Shown here in pieces: positions 41,512 to 50,416 of a stretch of DNA of 64,000 nt (within the stretch, counting starts at the first letter, position 1; each line of letters begins with the position of its first letter). The DNA is taken from NCBI RefSeq assembly GCF_004135735.1, contig NZ_CP012670.1, forward strand, positions 10,806,501 to 10,870,500. The letters run 5' to 3'. Under the pieces are notes generated by a model. It was not told the DNA's origin. It made no database searches and saw nothing but the letters and a program-made list of their open reading frames with translations. The position numbers were made by a program, and so were the translations under genes. This DNA comes from Sorangium cellulosum (GTDB lineage: Bacteria > Myxococcota_A > Polyangia > Polyangiales > Polyangiaceae).

Positions 41512-42966
41512 ATGGGGACGCGCATCGAGAAAGACAGCTTCGGGCCGATCGCCGTGGAGGGCGATCGCTACTGGGGGGCGCAGACGCAGCGCTCCCTCGA
41601 GAACTTCCGCATCGGCGGCGAGCGGTTTCCGCGGGAGATGATCGCGGCGCTCGGCACCGTGAAGAAGGCGGCGGCGCTGGTCAACCGCGACCTCGGGCTG
41701 CTCGCGCCGGACCTGTGCGCGCTCGTCGTCGCGGCGGCCGACGAGGTGATCGACGGCGAGCTCGACGGTCATTTCCCGCTCGTGGTGTGGCAGACGGGGA
41801 GCGGCACGCAGACCAACATGAACGTGAACGAGGTCATCGGGAACCGCGCGATCGAGATGAGCGGCGGCGTGATGGGCTCGAAGTCGCCGGTGCACCCGAA
41901 CGACCACGTGAACCGGTCGCAGAGCTCGAACGACGTGTTCCCGACGGCCATGCACGTGGCCGCCGCGCTCCAGATCGAGCGGCGCCTCCTGCCGGAGGTG
42001 CGGCGGCTGCGCGAGACGCTGGCGCAGAAGAGCGCGGCGTTCGCGGACATCGTCAAGATCGGCCGCACGCACCTGCAGGACGCGACGCCGCTGACGCTCG
42101 GGCAGGAGTTCTCGGGCTACGTGGCGCAGCTCGACGCCTGCGTCGGGGCGATCGAGCGAGCGCTCGGGCCGCTGTACGAGCTGGCGCTCGGGGGGACGGC
42201 GGTGGGGACGGGGCTCAACGCGCACCCGGAGTTCCCGGCGCGGGCGGCGGCGACGATCGCGGCGCTGACGGGGGCGCCGTTCGTGACCGCGCCGAACAAG
42301 TTCCAGGCGCTGGCGTCGCACGACGCGCTCGTCGCGGCGCACGGGGCGCTGAAGACGCTCGCGTGCAGCCTGATCAAGATCGCGAACGACGTCCGCTGGC
42401 TCGCGAGCGGGCCGCGCTGCGGCATCGGCGAGATCGTGATCCCGGAGAACGAGCCGGGCAGCTCCATCATGCCGGGCAAGGTGAACCCGACGCAGGCCGA
42501 GGCGATGACGATGCTGTGCGCGCAGGTCCTCGGCAACGACGTGGCGGTCGGGGTCGGGGGGGCGAGCGGCAACTTCGAGCTCAACGTGTTCAAGCCGCTC
42601 CTCATCCACAACGCGCTGCAGTCGATCCGGCTGCTCGCCGACGGGTGCGCGTCGTTCGAGGAGCACTGCGCGCGGGGGATCGAGCCGAACCGCGAGCGGA
42701 TCGCGCGGAACCTGCGCGAGAGCCTGATGCTGGTGACGGCGCTGAACCCGCACGTGGGGTACGACAGCGCGGCGAAGATCGCGAGGAAGGCGCACGCGGA
42801 GGGGACGACGCTGCGGGAGGCGGCGGTCGCGCTGGGGATCCTCGACGGGGAGGCGTTCGACGCGATCGTGCGGCCGGAGAGGATGATCGGGCCGTCGGCG
42901 GTGGGCGCGGCGGGCGCGAGCGGGGCGGCGGCGCCGGCGGGCGGGGCAGGGGAGAAGAAGGGGTAG
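41512..42966 (+). CDS. fumC: Class II fumarate hydratase
   Basis: This 484-residue enzyme of the fumarase/aspartase superfamily interconverts fumarate and L-malate in the TCA cycle. The N-terminal DSFGPIAVEGDRYWGAQTQRS, the GSGTQTNMNVNEV and HPNDHVNRSQSSND motifs, and the signature GSSIMPGKVNP (about 313-323, carrying the catalytic serine loop) are all present. The last 25 residues are a Gly/Ala-rich tail (GAAGASGAAAPAGGAGEKKG) beyond the normal end of the family. It is transcribed alone, divergent from the desaturase. Confidence 0.95.
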   Translation: MGTRIEKDSFGPIAVEGDRYWGAQTQRSLENFRIGGERFPREMIAALGTVKKAAALVNRDLGLLAPDLCALVVAAADEVIDGELDGHFPLVVWQTGSGTQTNMNVNEVIGNRAIEMSGGVMGSKSPVHPNDHVNRSQSSNDVFPTAMHVAAALQIERRLLPEVRRLRETLAQKSAAFADIVKIGRTHLQDATPLTLGQEFSGYVAQLDACVGAIERALGPLYELALGGTAVGTGLNAHPEFPARAAATIAALTGAPFVTAPNKFQALASHDALVAAHGALKTLACSLIKIANDVRWLASGPRCGIGEIVIPENEPGSSIMPGKVNPTQAEAMTMLCAQVLGNDVAVGVGGASGNFELNVFKPLLIHNALQSIRLLADGCASFEEHCARGIEPNRERIARNLRESLMLVTALNPHVGYDSAAKIARKAHAEGTTLREAAVALGILDGEAFDAIVRPERMIGPSAVGAAGASGAAAPAGGAGEKKG

Positions 42967-43140
42967 TGCCGGGCTGCCCGGCCTCCGGCGCTGGCGTCCG
43001 CCCTCATCGGGTTGTGACACGGAGCGCGCTCGGCGCGCACAGCGCGACACCGCTGTCATGCACGAGGCGCCCGCGCTCCCCGGCCGAGCGCGATGTGCCG
43101 TGTCCCTCGCAGCGGCACAACATTTGTTGTGCACGGCCCC

Positions 43141-44454
43141 ATGCGCTCACCACGACCCATCGACAAGATCCTGCGTCATGTCCTCTCGCTCTCGCTCGCG
43201 CCCGTCGTCGGCGGCTGCGGGATCGACACCAGCGGCTTCGAGCCCATCGCGTGCACCAGCGACCACGAGACCTCGTTCCTGGCCGGGATCGAGCCCGAGG
43301 AGCCGGCCGACTACATCGAGCTGCGGCAATTCGAGGCCTTCACGGTAGAGCCAGAGATGCGCACCCGTGAGGCCATCGGGGAGAAGTGCTCCGGGGCGAC
43401 GGACAAGGCCGCATGTGAGGCGGCGGTGGCGGAAGCCGCGCCGCGCCAGGGATTCCCCCTGGGCGAATGTGGGTCCTTTTGCGAGCACCACATCCTGATC
43501 GTCAACAAGGGGGACGACGTGACGGTCATCGACACGCCGGAGGGCGTGCGGGCGTGGCTCGGCCCCGTGGACACGCCCTCGGACGCGATGATCGCCGCGG
43601 CGCTCGCGGGCTACAACATCGGTTGCAGCAACCCCGACACGTCTGGCTTCAAGGCCGTCGGCGGCGGGTACGAGGTGCTCGCGACGCAGACGACGAGCGA
43701 CTGTACGCCGTACGAGCGCACGCTCTATGTGGTCTCGGTGGGCGCGGACGGCGCGGTGAGGGAGCTGGAGTCCGAGGTGATCGTGTCGGAGGACGGCGGC
43801 TGCGTCGGCCGCAGGCCGGCGGGGCTCGTGCGGCGCGGGGGGCGGGGCGCGACGCGGGTCGGGGCGTACTTCGCGAACATCGCCCAGCTCGAGGCGGCGA
43901 GCGTCTGGGCCTTCGAGGCGCTCGGGCGCGAGCTCGCGCACCACGGGGCGCCGCGGCGGCTCACGGAGCGGGCCCGCGCCGCCCAGCGCGACGAGGTGCG
44001 ACACGCGCGGGTGATGCGGCGCGTGGCGGCGCGCTACGGCGGCCGGTGGCAGGAGCCGAGGGTGGAGCCGAGGCCGGTGCGGTCGCTGGAGGAGCTCGCG
44101 ATCGACAACGCGGCGGAGGGGTGCGTGCGGGAGACGTACGGCGCGCTCGTCGGGATGTGGCAGGCGCGCTTCGCGCGGGATCCGCGGGTCCGGCGCGCGA
44201 TGACGCGCATCGCCCGCGATGAGACGAGGCACGCGAAGCTGTCGTGGGCGATCGACGCCTGGGTGCGGCCGAGGCTCTCGCCCGCCGCGCGGCGGCGCGT
44301 GGAGGAGGCGAGGCGCGGCGCGCTCTACGGGGTCGCGGAGGACGCAGGGCGACCCGTGGATCGGGCGCTCGTGGTCCATGCCGGGGTGCCCGGAGAGCAG
44401 GCAGCGCGCAGGCTCGCGCGGAACTTCGCGGAGGCGATCGCCGCGTCGAGCTAG
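43141..44454 (+). CDS. Lipoprotein with C-terminal ferritin-like di-iron domain
   Basis: This 437-residue protein starts at the ATG giving MRSPRPIDKILRHVL, followed by a hydrophobic signal and lipobox VGGC. The middle holds cysteines (GECGSFCEHH, NIGCSNPD) and an unassigned beta-rich part. The last 190 residues are a four-helix ferritin-like domain with E/ExxH motifs: QLEAASVWAFEAL, RDEVRHARVM, NAAEGCVRETYG and RDETRHAKLSW. This is a probable di-iron site. Ferritin-like lipoproteins are common in myxobacteria, but their role is unclear. It is followed by a strong hairpin at 44497-44565. Confidence 0.83.
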   Translation: MRSPRPIDKILRHVLSLSLAPVVGGCGIDTSGFEPIACTSDHETSFLAGIEPEEPADYIELRQFEAFTVEPEMRTREAIGEKCSGATDKAACEAAVAEAAPRQGFPLGECGSFCEHHILIVNKGDDVTVIDTPEGVRAWLGPVDTPSDAMIAAALAGYNIGCSNPDTSGFKAVGGGYEVLATQTTSDCTPYERTLYVVSVGADGAVRELESEVIVSEDGGCVGRRPAGLVRRGGRGATRVGAYFANIAQLEAASVWAFEALGRELAHHGAPRRLTERARAAQRDEVRHARVMRRVAARYGGRWQEPRVEPRPVRSLEELAIDNAAEGCVRETYGALVGMWQARFARDPRVRRAMTRIARDETRHAKLSWAIDAWVRPRLSPAARRRVEEARRGALYGVAEDAGRPVDRALVVHAGVPGEQAARRLARNFAEAIAASS

Positions 44455-44496
44455 AGCGACGAACGGGCTGAAGCTGCCTGAAAAGCGCAGAATTTC

Positions 44497-44565
44497 GAAC
44501 CGCCAAGGCACGAAGGACGCCAGGAAGAGAGAGCTATCTTGGCGTCCTTGGTGTCTGGGCGGTTC
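44497..44565 (+). terminator. Long hairpin after the ferritin-like gene
   Basis: GAACCGCCAAGGCACGAAGG on the left pairs with CCTTGGTGTCTGGGCGGTTC on the right over about 27 bases with few mismatches, around an AGAGAGAGCT loop, followed by a T-rich run. The AACCGCCAAG type of arm recurs as an intergenic element in many large bacterial genomes, so it may be a mobile terminator-like repeat. Confidence 0.7.
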
Positions 44566-45125
44566 ATTTCTCTCTTGTTCAACGTGATCGGTGCTCTCGT
44601 CGCGGGTCGGAAATCCCGCCAGAACCACCGGTCGATGACGAGCGGTCGCCGGAAATAGCGGCGATCGCCATCGTTTTCCGCCTGTTTCGCCGCCGAGGGC
44701 GGCTCCGGTGCCGCCCATCGGGGCGCCCTCCGTCGCCGCGTCGCCCGTCGTCAAGGGCCCGCAGCATCACCGGTGTGGTTGGCATCACGGGTCCAGGCGC
44801 CCCTTGGGCTGCCTCATCCCATCCAGGGGGCCGCCTGAACGAAGCAGCCTGCGGCGCAGGCCCGCGTGCTCGGCCCGCTGGACGAGCTTTGGAGGCGCCG
44901 ACGCGGCGCCTGCGCGCTCTCGTTCGTGTGGCCGCGGCTCGAGCCGGTGATGCTCGCCGGGTAGCGGTCGAGCTCGCCACGCGCCGAGGCGGGAGCCATG
45001 AACGCGGCGGGCAGAAAAATTCAAATCTGACGCACCTGGCGCCGCGCCCAACGGGGCCGACCTCTGGTAGCCTCCGTCGCGCCGCCGACCGACCGGCGGA
45101 AACGAACGGAGAGACAGACACCACC
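44566..45125. other. Intergenic with one dispersed repeat, no gene seen
   Basis: No frame here has both a ribosome-binding site and native codon pattern. It contains the 54-base dispersed repeat (44721-44774) and leads into the GST promoter. Confidence 0.55.
44721..44774 (+). repeat. 54-bp dispersed repeat, copy A
   Basis: It runs from GGGCGCCCTCCGTCGCCGCG to GCATCACCGGT and is about 85% identical by eye to 60082-60135. Both copies are intergenic. A short shared peptide (APS-AASP-VKGP-HHR) in one frame hints at a former coding end. Confidence 0.75.
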
Positions 45126-45758
45126 ATGGCCATCGTTCTTTACCACCACCCGTTTTCGCGCGCCGCCAACACTGTGTGGATGCTCGAGGAAGTCGGCGTC
45201 GAGTACGAGCTCAAGTTCGTCGACATCCTGGCCGGCGACCAGAAGAAGGAGGACGTCACGAAGCTCAATCCGATGGGCAAGCTGCCCTTGCTCGTCGACG
45301 GCGACACCGTCGTCACCGAATCCGCGGCGATCGGCCTCTATCTCGCGGATCGTTATGCCCCGGGCCGCCTCGCGCCGAAGCTCGACGACGCGGCGCGCGG
45401 CACGTATTTTCGCTGGTCGCTCTTCGCCCCCTCGGTCATCGAGCCCGGCTCGATGGCCAAGGCCGGCAACTGGGAGTTCCGCGCCGGCTCCGCCGGTTGG
45501 GGCAACTACGACGCCATGATCGCGACGATGGAATCGGCCATCTCTGGCCGTGACTTCGTCCTCGGCAAGGAGTTCTCGATGGCCGACGTCATCTTCGGCG
45601 GCACCATCGCATACATGCTCGACTTCAAGATGCTCGAGCCGCGCCCGAGCTTCACCGGATATGCCGGGCGGGTCAAAGCCCGCCCGGCGTACGCGAAGAG
45701 CGAGGCGCGCAACAAAGCCGTGATGGACGAGCGCGGCCTCAAGATGCCTGGGGCTTAG
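45126..45758 (+). CDS. Glutathione S-transferase family protein
   Basis: This 210-residue protein has a thioredoxin-fold N-terminal half. HHPFSRAANTVWMLEE carries the putative active serine, LNPMGKLPLLV the cis-proline loop, and TESAAIGLYLADRY the glutathione-contact motif. An all-helical C-terminal half follows (FSMADVIFGGTIAYM). It should conjugate or reduce electrophiles with glutathione; the substrate is unknown. Its stop codon TAG forms part of the CTTAG flanking the palindromic element. Confidence 0.9.
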   Translation: MAIVLYHHPFSRAANTVWMLEEVGVEYELKFVDILAGDQKKEDVTKLNPMGKLPLLVDGDTVVTESAAIGLYLADRYAPGRLAPKLDDAARGTYFRWSLFAPSVIEPGSMAKAGNWEFRAGSAGWGNYDAMIATMESAISGRDFVLGKEFSMADVIFGGTIAYMLDFKMLEPRPSFTGYAGRVKARPAYAKSEARNKAVMDERGLKMPGA

Positions 45759-45909
45759 AGCGCCGAACAAAACCGGACCGAGCCAGGCGGCCGAGGGGGG
45801 GTGCAGCGCTAGGCGCGACGAGGAGCCCTACTGAAGTAGGGCGACGAGGAGCAACGACGCGATGCGCCCCCCCTCGGCCGCCTGGCGACGGGAGGTTTTG
45901 AGAGGCGCT
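45759..45909. mobile_element. 151-bp palindromic MITE-like element with CTTAG direct repeats
   Basis: The ends are AGCGCC and GGCGCT, and the two halves are imperfect reverse complements. Shared blocks, in order, are AGCGCC, AAAACC, CCAGGCGGCCGAGGGGGGG and GACGAGGA. The centre at 45828-45842 is CCCTACTGAAGTAGGG. Identical CTTAG flanks at 45754-45758 and 45910-45914 look like a target-site duplication. It encodes nothing. A half copy lies at 40202-40268. Confidence 0.82.
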
Positions 45910-45929
45910 CTTAGAGCGCCCTGAAGGAT

Positions 45930-46165
45930 CGAAGCGGAGGGCGTCGGCTGGAACGAGGACGAGGCGACCACCCACGGCGTCGACCTCCGCCGCCGCCGGG
46001 CGCTGGTGCGCGAGCAAATCCTCGCCATGCAGCGCCTGTGGAGCGCGAGGTCGCCTCCTTCGAGGGCGAGCGCGTCCACCTCCCACCCTCGTGGGCCTGG
46101 CCCAAGCCGGTGCAGCGCCCGCGTCCCCCCATCCTTATCGGCCGCGGCAACATGACACGCTGGCA
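45930..46165 (+). pseudogene. Remnant of a luciferase-like (LLM) oxidoreductase
   Basis: Translation gives GVGWNEDEATTHGVDLRRRR, then ALVREQILAMQRLW. After a frameshift near 46042 it gives EVASFEGERVHLPPSWAWPK, then PVQRPRPPILIGR. In intact LLM-class F420/flavin oxidoreductases these segments are contiguous (GVGWN... RERVLAMKAIW... F.G.....P...WPKPVQ.P.PPV..G). Both ends of the gene are gone. The left edge abuts the palindromic element. Confidence 0.75.
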
Positions 46166-46312
46166 GTACGTTTGTGGTCGGGCAGTCCGGCGATGGCCGC
46201 GGTCCGGCGCCCACCCCTCTTGACGCGGCGCTCCGAAGGAGCCCTGCCAGCCACGTCCTCCCTCGGGCCCGAAGATACCCGCGGGTCGGTCGATTGGAAT
46301 TGACACCGGCAA

Positions 46313-46326
46313 TGTGAGCGTTCACA
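46313..46326. promoter_or_regulatory. LacI/GalR-type operator palindrome upstream of esterase-galTK
   Basis: TGTGAGCGTTCACA is a 14-base near-perfect palindrome with the central CG of LacI-family operators. It lies 204 bases before the esterase start. It matches the sites at 57160 and 57245. Confidence 0.65.
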
Positions 46327-46529
46327 TTCCAGTCGAGGGCCATACCTTTGTTTCGGTTTGCTCGGGTCCTCCTGAGTACCGAGCTCTTGTGTCAATCCGA
46401 TCCATTCGGTCGATTTTTACACCGATCCTGTTCGCTCGGTCGTCGCAGGTGAGTGTGGCGAGTCGCCCTTGATACGCTCGAATCGTTTTGTTTTCTTTTC
46501 ACCTGATTCCGGTACGTGGGAGATCTGTG

Positions 46530-47666
46530 ATGCAAGATCAAACGTTCAGCCGACTCGCCCTTTGTGTCACCCTTGCGAGTTGGGTCGCGATTTCGTGCGC
46601 CCCCGCCGAGTCCGACTCGAACAACGACGGAGGGGGCGGAGCGACGGCGACCGGTTCCGCTGGCAGCGCGGGCGGCAGCGGCGTTGCGACCTCTAGCGGC
46701 AGCGCGGGCGGCAGCGGCGTCGCGACCTCTAGCGGCAGCGCGGGCGGCAGCGGCGTTGCGACCTCTAGCGGCACCACCGCGGTTGGGACCGGCGGTGACA
46801 ACAGCGGCGGGAGTGGCGGGGCTGAGCCGGCCGGCAGCGGCGGTGCTGGCACGGGTGGCTGGCCCGAAGGCGCCATTCCCATGGGGAACGCGCCTGTGCC
46901 GAGCGCGGGGTGCGGCAAGGCAACCACGTTGACGACCAAGGAGTATACGATCTCGAGCTCGGGCCAAAATCGCGTGTACTACGTCGATATGCCCAGCAAC
47001 TACGACATGAACAAGCCCTACCGGCTGTTCTACACCTCACACTGGATCGGCAGCCGCTGGCAAGACGTCGAGGGGCAAGACTTCTACTTTCTCAAACCGC
47101 AGATAGAGGCCGACGGAGAGCAAGCCATTTTCGTGGCCCCCTCCTCGGACGGCGCAACGTGGCAAGAGAAGGACCACGCGCTGTTCGACGACATCATGGC
47201 GTTCATGAATGAAAATGTCTGCTACGATACGACCCGCGTGTTCGCGACCGGCTTCAGCTTCGGCGGGATGATCACCTATTCGCTGTCGACGAACCATCAA
47301 GCGGAAATCCGTGCGGCCGTGGGCATCGCCCCGGCCAACTACAACATCTGGTTGCCTGAAAAGACACATAAGCCCATTGCTTGGATGCACACGACGGGCA
47401 TGAGCGACGGGACTTGCCCCTGGGTGAACAACGAAGCTCAAAAGAGAGGGGCCAAGTTCATCGCCCTCGAAAAAGCCGAGGACAACGGCTGCACGATCCC
47501 GGACGAGATCCCGACTTCAAACGGCGCGTACAGCTGCTACGATTTCCAGGATTGCGATCCGGAGCATCCGACGCGGGTGTGCACCTTCGGCGGCGGGCAC
47601 ACGAACATCGACGGCAATCCGAACTGGATTCCCATCGAGTCGTGGAAATTCTTCAAGCAGTTCTGA
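46530..47666 (+). CDS. Secreted esterase lipoprotein (CE1 / PHB-depolymerase-like)
   Basis: This 378-residue protein starts at MQDQTFSRL with GGGAGA upstream. It has a lipoprotein signal (VAISC) and a Gly/Ser/Thr linker with three copies of a 12-residue SAGGSGVATSSG unit. An alpha/beta hydrolase domain follows, with the nucleophile motif GFSFGG and a late GGGHTNIDG probably carrying the catalytic His. Relatives include feruloyl and acetyl-xylan esterases of CE1 and PHB depolymerases. Given the gal genes downstream, the LacI-type operator upstream and a xylanase 10 kb away, hemicellulose de-esterification at the cell surface is the favoured role. Confidence 0.82.
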   Translation: MQDQTFSRLALCVTLASWVAISCAPAESDSNNDGGGGATATGSAGSAGGSGVATSSGSAGGSGVATSSGSAGGSGVATSSGTTAVGTGGDNSGGSGGAEPAGSGGAGTGGWPEGAIPMGNAPVPSAGCGKATTLTTKEYTISSSGQNRVYYVDMPSNYDMNKPYRLFYTSHWIGSRWQDVEGQDFYFLKPQIEADGEQAIFVAPSSDGATWQEKDHALFDDIMAFMNENVCYDTTRVFATGFSFGGMITYSLSTNHQAEIRAAVGIAPANYNIWLPEKTHKPIAWMHTTGMSDGTCPWVNNEAQKRGAKFIALEKAEDNGCTIPDEIPTSNGAYSCYDFQDCDPEHPTRVCTFGGGHTNIDGNPNWIPIESWKFFKQF

Positions 47667-47696
47667 CCGACGTCCTCGCCGCGGACGGGACCGATC

Positions 47697-47921
47697 ATGG
47701 CGACGAGCTTCCTCCGCCCCTTGCAAGTCCCGGAGCTCTCGGTCGCCTGCTTCGGGACGCACGACGCCGATTCGGTCGTGGTGTGGTGGGAGACGCGCGA
47801 CGACCGCGAGCGTCGAGGCGAGAGGGAGAGCATGATGGCACGCGTTCGGGAAGGCTTGGTACAGCGGACGCACGGGCGCGGCGACGTTGCACGGCGGTCG
47901 CGCGGGCGCGGTGAACGATGA
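47697..47921 (+). CDS. Possible small protein upstream of galT
   Basis: This 74-residue frame overlaps the galT start by ATGA. The first 45 codons have native GC-rich third positions (FLRPLQVPELSVACFGTHDA); the rest is Arg-rich and unconvincing. There is no clear ribosome-binding site. It may be a leader or a chance frame. Confidence 0.25.
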   Translation: MATSFLRPLQVPELSVACFGTHDADSVVVWWETRDDRERRGERESMMARVREGLVQRTHGRGDVARRSRGRGER

Positions 47922-49045
47922 GCTCGCCGGGCCTCGACACGCCTGCGCCGGGGGTCCACCGGCGCCGCCTCACCAAGCCTGACGGCCGCGCGCTGTGGCT
48001 GTACGGGCGGCAGCCGATCGACCCGTCGATCGAGGCCGTCTCGCCGCCCGGCGCGACCCCGGGCGACGTCCGGCCCAATCCCCACCTGCGTTATCACCCG
48101 CTCCGGGGCGAGTGGGTCGCTTACGCGGGGCACCGCCAGACGCGCACCTTCCTGCCGCCGGCCGAGTACAACCCGCTCGCGCCCACGACCGACCCGAGCC
48201 GTCCGACCGAGCTGCCGGCCGGCGCCTACGACGTGGCCGTGTTCGAGAACCGGTTCCCGACGCTCTACGGCGGCGCGCACGATCCGCCGGCTTCCATCGT
48301 CGACACGCGGCCGGCGCGCGGCGCCTGCGAGGTCGTCGTGTTCACGCAGGATGCCCGGGCGTCGCTCGCGAGCCTGCCGCTCTGGCACGTCGAGCTCCTC
48401 GTCGCGGTCTGGGCCGATCGCACACGGGAGCTCGGCGCGCGCGACGACGTGGCCTATGTCTTTCCGTTCGAGAACCGCGGTGTCGAGGTGGGCGTGACGC
48501 TGCACCACCCGCACGGGCAGATCTATGCTTACCCGTTCGTGCCTCCCATCGCCGCGCGGGAGCTCGCGCAGCAGAAGGCGTACCACGACGCGCACGGCCG
48601 GGGGCTCCTCGAGGATCACCTGCGCGCCGAACGCGAGGACGGCCGGCGGATCCTCTACGAGGGCCCTCGCGCCACCGCGCTCGTCCCCGTGTGCGCGCGG
48701 TACGCGTACGAGGTCTGGGTCGCGCCCCTCCGCGCCGCCCCCACGTTTGCCGACCTCACGCCGGACGAGGTGAGAGACTTCGCGCTCGCCCTCAAGATCG
48801 TGCTCATGAAGCTCGACGCGCTCTGGAACAGGCCGATGCCTTACATCATGGCCTTTCACCAGGCGCCGTCGGACGGGGAGCCGCACCCCGAGGCGCACCT
48901 GCACGCGGAGATCTACCCTGCGTACCGCATGCCCGGCCGCCTCAAGTACCTCGCCGGCAGCGAGGCGGGCGCGGGGCTCTTCACCGCCGACACGTTCCCC
49001 GAGGAGAAGGCCGCGGAGCTGCGCGCCGTGGAGGTGAGCCCGTGA
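47918..49045 (+). CDS. galT: Galactose-1-phosphate uridylyltransferase
   Basis: This 375-residue enzyme of the Leloir pathway exchanges UMP between UDP-glucose and galactose-1-phosphate. The active-site HPH motif (197-199, LHHPHGQIYAYP), the N-terminal NPHLRYHPLRGEWV and the C-terminal HPEAHLHAEIYP histidine set are present. Its length fits the GalT family. The stop and the galK start overlap (TGATG). It probably shares a transcript with the upstream esterase, which would put it under the operator at 46313. Confidence 0.93.
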   Translation: MSSPGLDTPAPGVHRRRLTKPDGRALWLYGRQPIDPSIEAVSPPGATPGDVRPNPHLRYHPLRGEWVAYAGHRQTRTFLPPAEYNPLAPTTDPSRPTELPAGAYDVAVFENRFPTLYGGAHDPPASIVDTRPARGACEVVVFTQDARASLASLPLWHVELLVAVWADRTRELGARDDVAYVFPFENRGVEVGVTLHHPHGQIYAYPFVPPIAARELAQQKAYHDAHGRGLLEDHLRAEREDGRRILYEGPRATALVPVCARYAYEVWVAPLRAAPTFADLTPDEVRDFALALKIVLMKLDALWNRPMPYIMAFHQAPSDGEPHPEAHLHAEIYPAYRMPGRLKYLAGSEAGAGLFTADTFPEEKAAELRAVEVSP

Positions 49046-50157
49046 TGGCTCGATTGCAGTCGTTCGAGGCGCTCTTCGGCCGCCCCGCGGCCGTCGTGAC
49101 CGACGCGCCCGGTCGCGTGAACTTGATCGGTGAGCACACCGATTACAACGGCGGCTACGTGCTGCCGACGGCGATCCCGCAGCGGACCCGCGTCGAGGCG
49201 GCGCCGCGCTCGGATGGGGTCGTCGCGGTCGTGACGGCCAACGTTGGCGGGGGGACCCGGGCCTCGTTCCGCGTCGGGGAGGAGGCGCGCCGCGGCGCGT
49301 GGCTCGATTACGTGCAGGGGATCGTCACCCGCTTTCGCGCCCTGGGCGCGCCGCTGTCCGGGTTCGACGCGCGGATCGAGTCGACGGTGCCGCTCGGCAG
49401 CGGCCTGTCGTCGAGCGCGTCGCTGCTCGTGGCGCTCGCCCGCGCGCTCCGCGCGATGCTCGCCGTCCCGGTCGACGACGTGGGCATCGCCCGGCTCGCG
49501 CACGCGGCCGAGCACGATTTCGTGGGCGCCCCGGTGGGGATGATGGACCCGATGGCGGCGAGCCTCGCCGACGAGCGCACGGCGCTGTTCCTGGATACGA
49601 GGACGCTCGCGTTCGAGCGCATCCCGCTGCCGACCGAGGCCGAGCTGCTCGTCGTGGACTCCCGGGTCGCCCACAACCACGCGAGCGGCGATTACCGGAC
49701 GCGGCGCGCCGAGTGCGAGCGCGCGGCCGCGGCGCTCGGCGTCTCGGCGCTGCGCGACGTGGACGCGGCCGCGGAGCGGCGCATCGGCTCGCTCCCTGCC
49801 CCGCTCGACCGCCGCGCGCGCCACGTGGTGACCGAGAACGCGCGCGTGCTCGCCGCCGTCGAGGCCCTGCGGTCGGGCGATATGGACCGGCTCGGCCGGC
49901 TCTTCGACGAATCGCATCGATCCATGCGCGACGACTTCGAGGTGTCGGTGCCCGCGGTCGACGCGCTCGTGGCGAGCGCACAGGCGCAGCCGGACGTGTA
50001 CGGCGCGAGGCTCACCGGAGGGGGCTTCGGCGGCTCGATCGTGGCGCTCGTGAAGCGCGGCCGCGCCGCCGCGGTGGCGCGCGCGGTGGTCGACGCCTAC
50101 GGACGCACGCCGGGCCGCCGGGCGAGGGTGCTCGTGGGAGGGCCGAGCGCTTCCTAG
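49045..50157 (+). CDS. galK: Galactokinase
   Basis: This 370-residue GHMP kinase phosphorylates galactose at C1. The galactokinase signature GRVNLIGEHTDYNGGYVLP (about 14-33), the ATP-binding PLGSGLSSSASL and the C-terminal GARLTGGGFGGSIVAL are all seen. It is translationally coupled to galT. Together they convert galactose to UDP-galactose and glucose-1-phosphate. A 13-bp hairpin follows. Confidence 0.95.
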   Translation: MARLQSFEALFGRPAAVVTDAPGRVNLIGEHTDYNGGYVLPTAIPQRTRVEAAPRSDGVVAVVTANVGGGTRASFRVGEEARRGAWLDYVQGIVTRFRALGAPLSGFDARIESTVPLGSGLSSSASLLVALARALRAMLAVPVDDVGIARLAHAAEHDFVGAPVGMMDPMAASLADERTALFLDTRTLAFERIPLPTEAELLVVDSRVAHNHASGDYRTRRAECERAAAALGVSALRDVDAAAERRIGSLPAPLDRRARHVVTENARVLAAVEALRSGDMDRLGRLFDESHRSMRDDFEVSVPAVDALVASAQAQPDVYGARLTGGGFGGSIVALVKRGRAAAVARAVVDAYGRTPGRRARVLVGGPSAS

Positions 50158-50163
50158 GGCGGC

Positions 50164-50198
50164 GACGCGCCTGCGCAGCGGCGACGCGCAGGCGCGTC
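50164..50198. terminator. Perfect 13-bp hairpin after galK
   Basis: GACGCGCCTGCGC (50164-50176) is the exact reverse complement of 50186-50198 with a 9-base loop. There is no T run, so it is more likely a stabilising hairpin or a Rho-aided end between convergent genes. Confidence 0.55.
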
Positions 50199-50416
50199 AG
50201 GGGGGCTGTCGGTCGGGCGCGCGCCGGGAGAGGGCGCCATCCAGCGCCAGCAGAGGGTCCAGCCGTACGATTCCGGAGGGATCCGGAATCTACCCAGGGG
50301 AGAAACCGAAATCGACAGCAGAGATGGACGGGCGGGTCGGTCCGCCGCTTCCTGAGACATGACCGCCGACGATCGGATGGCGGGTCGGTCCGCGGGCGAC
50401 GATGTCAACCATGGAT

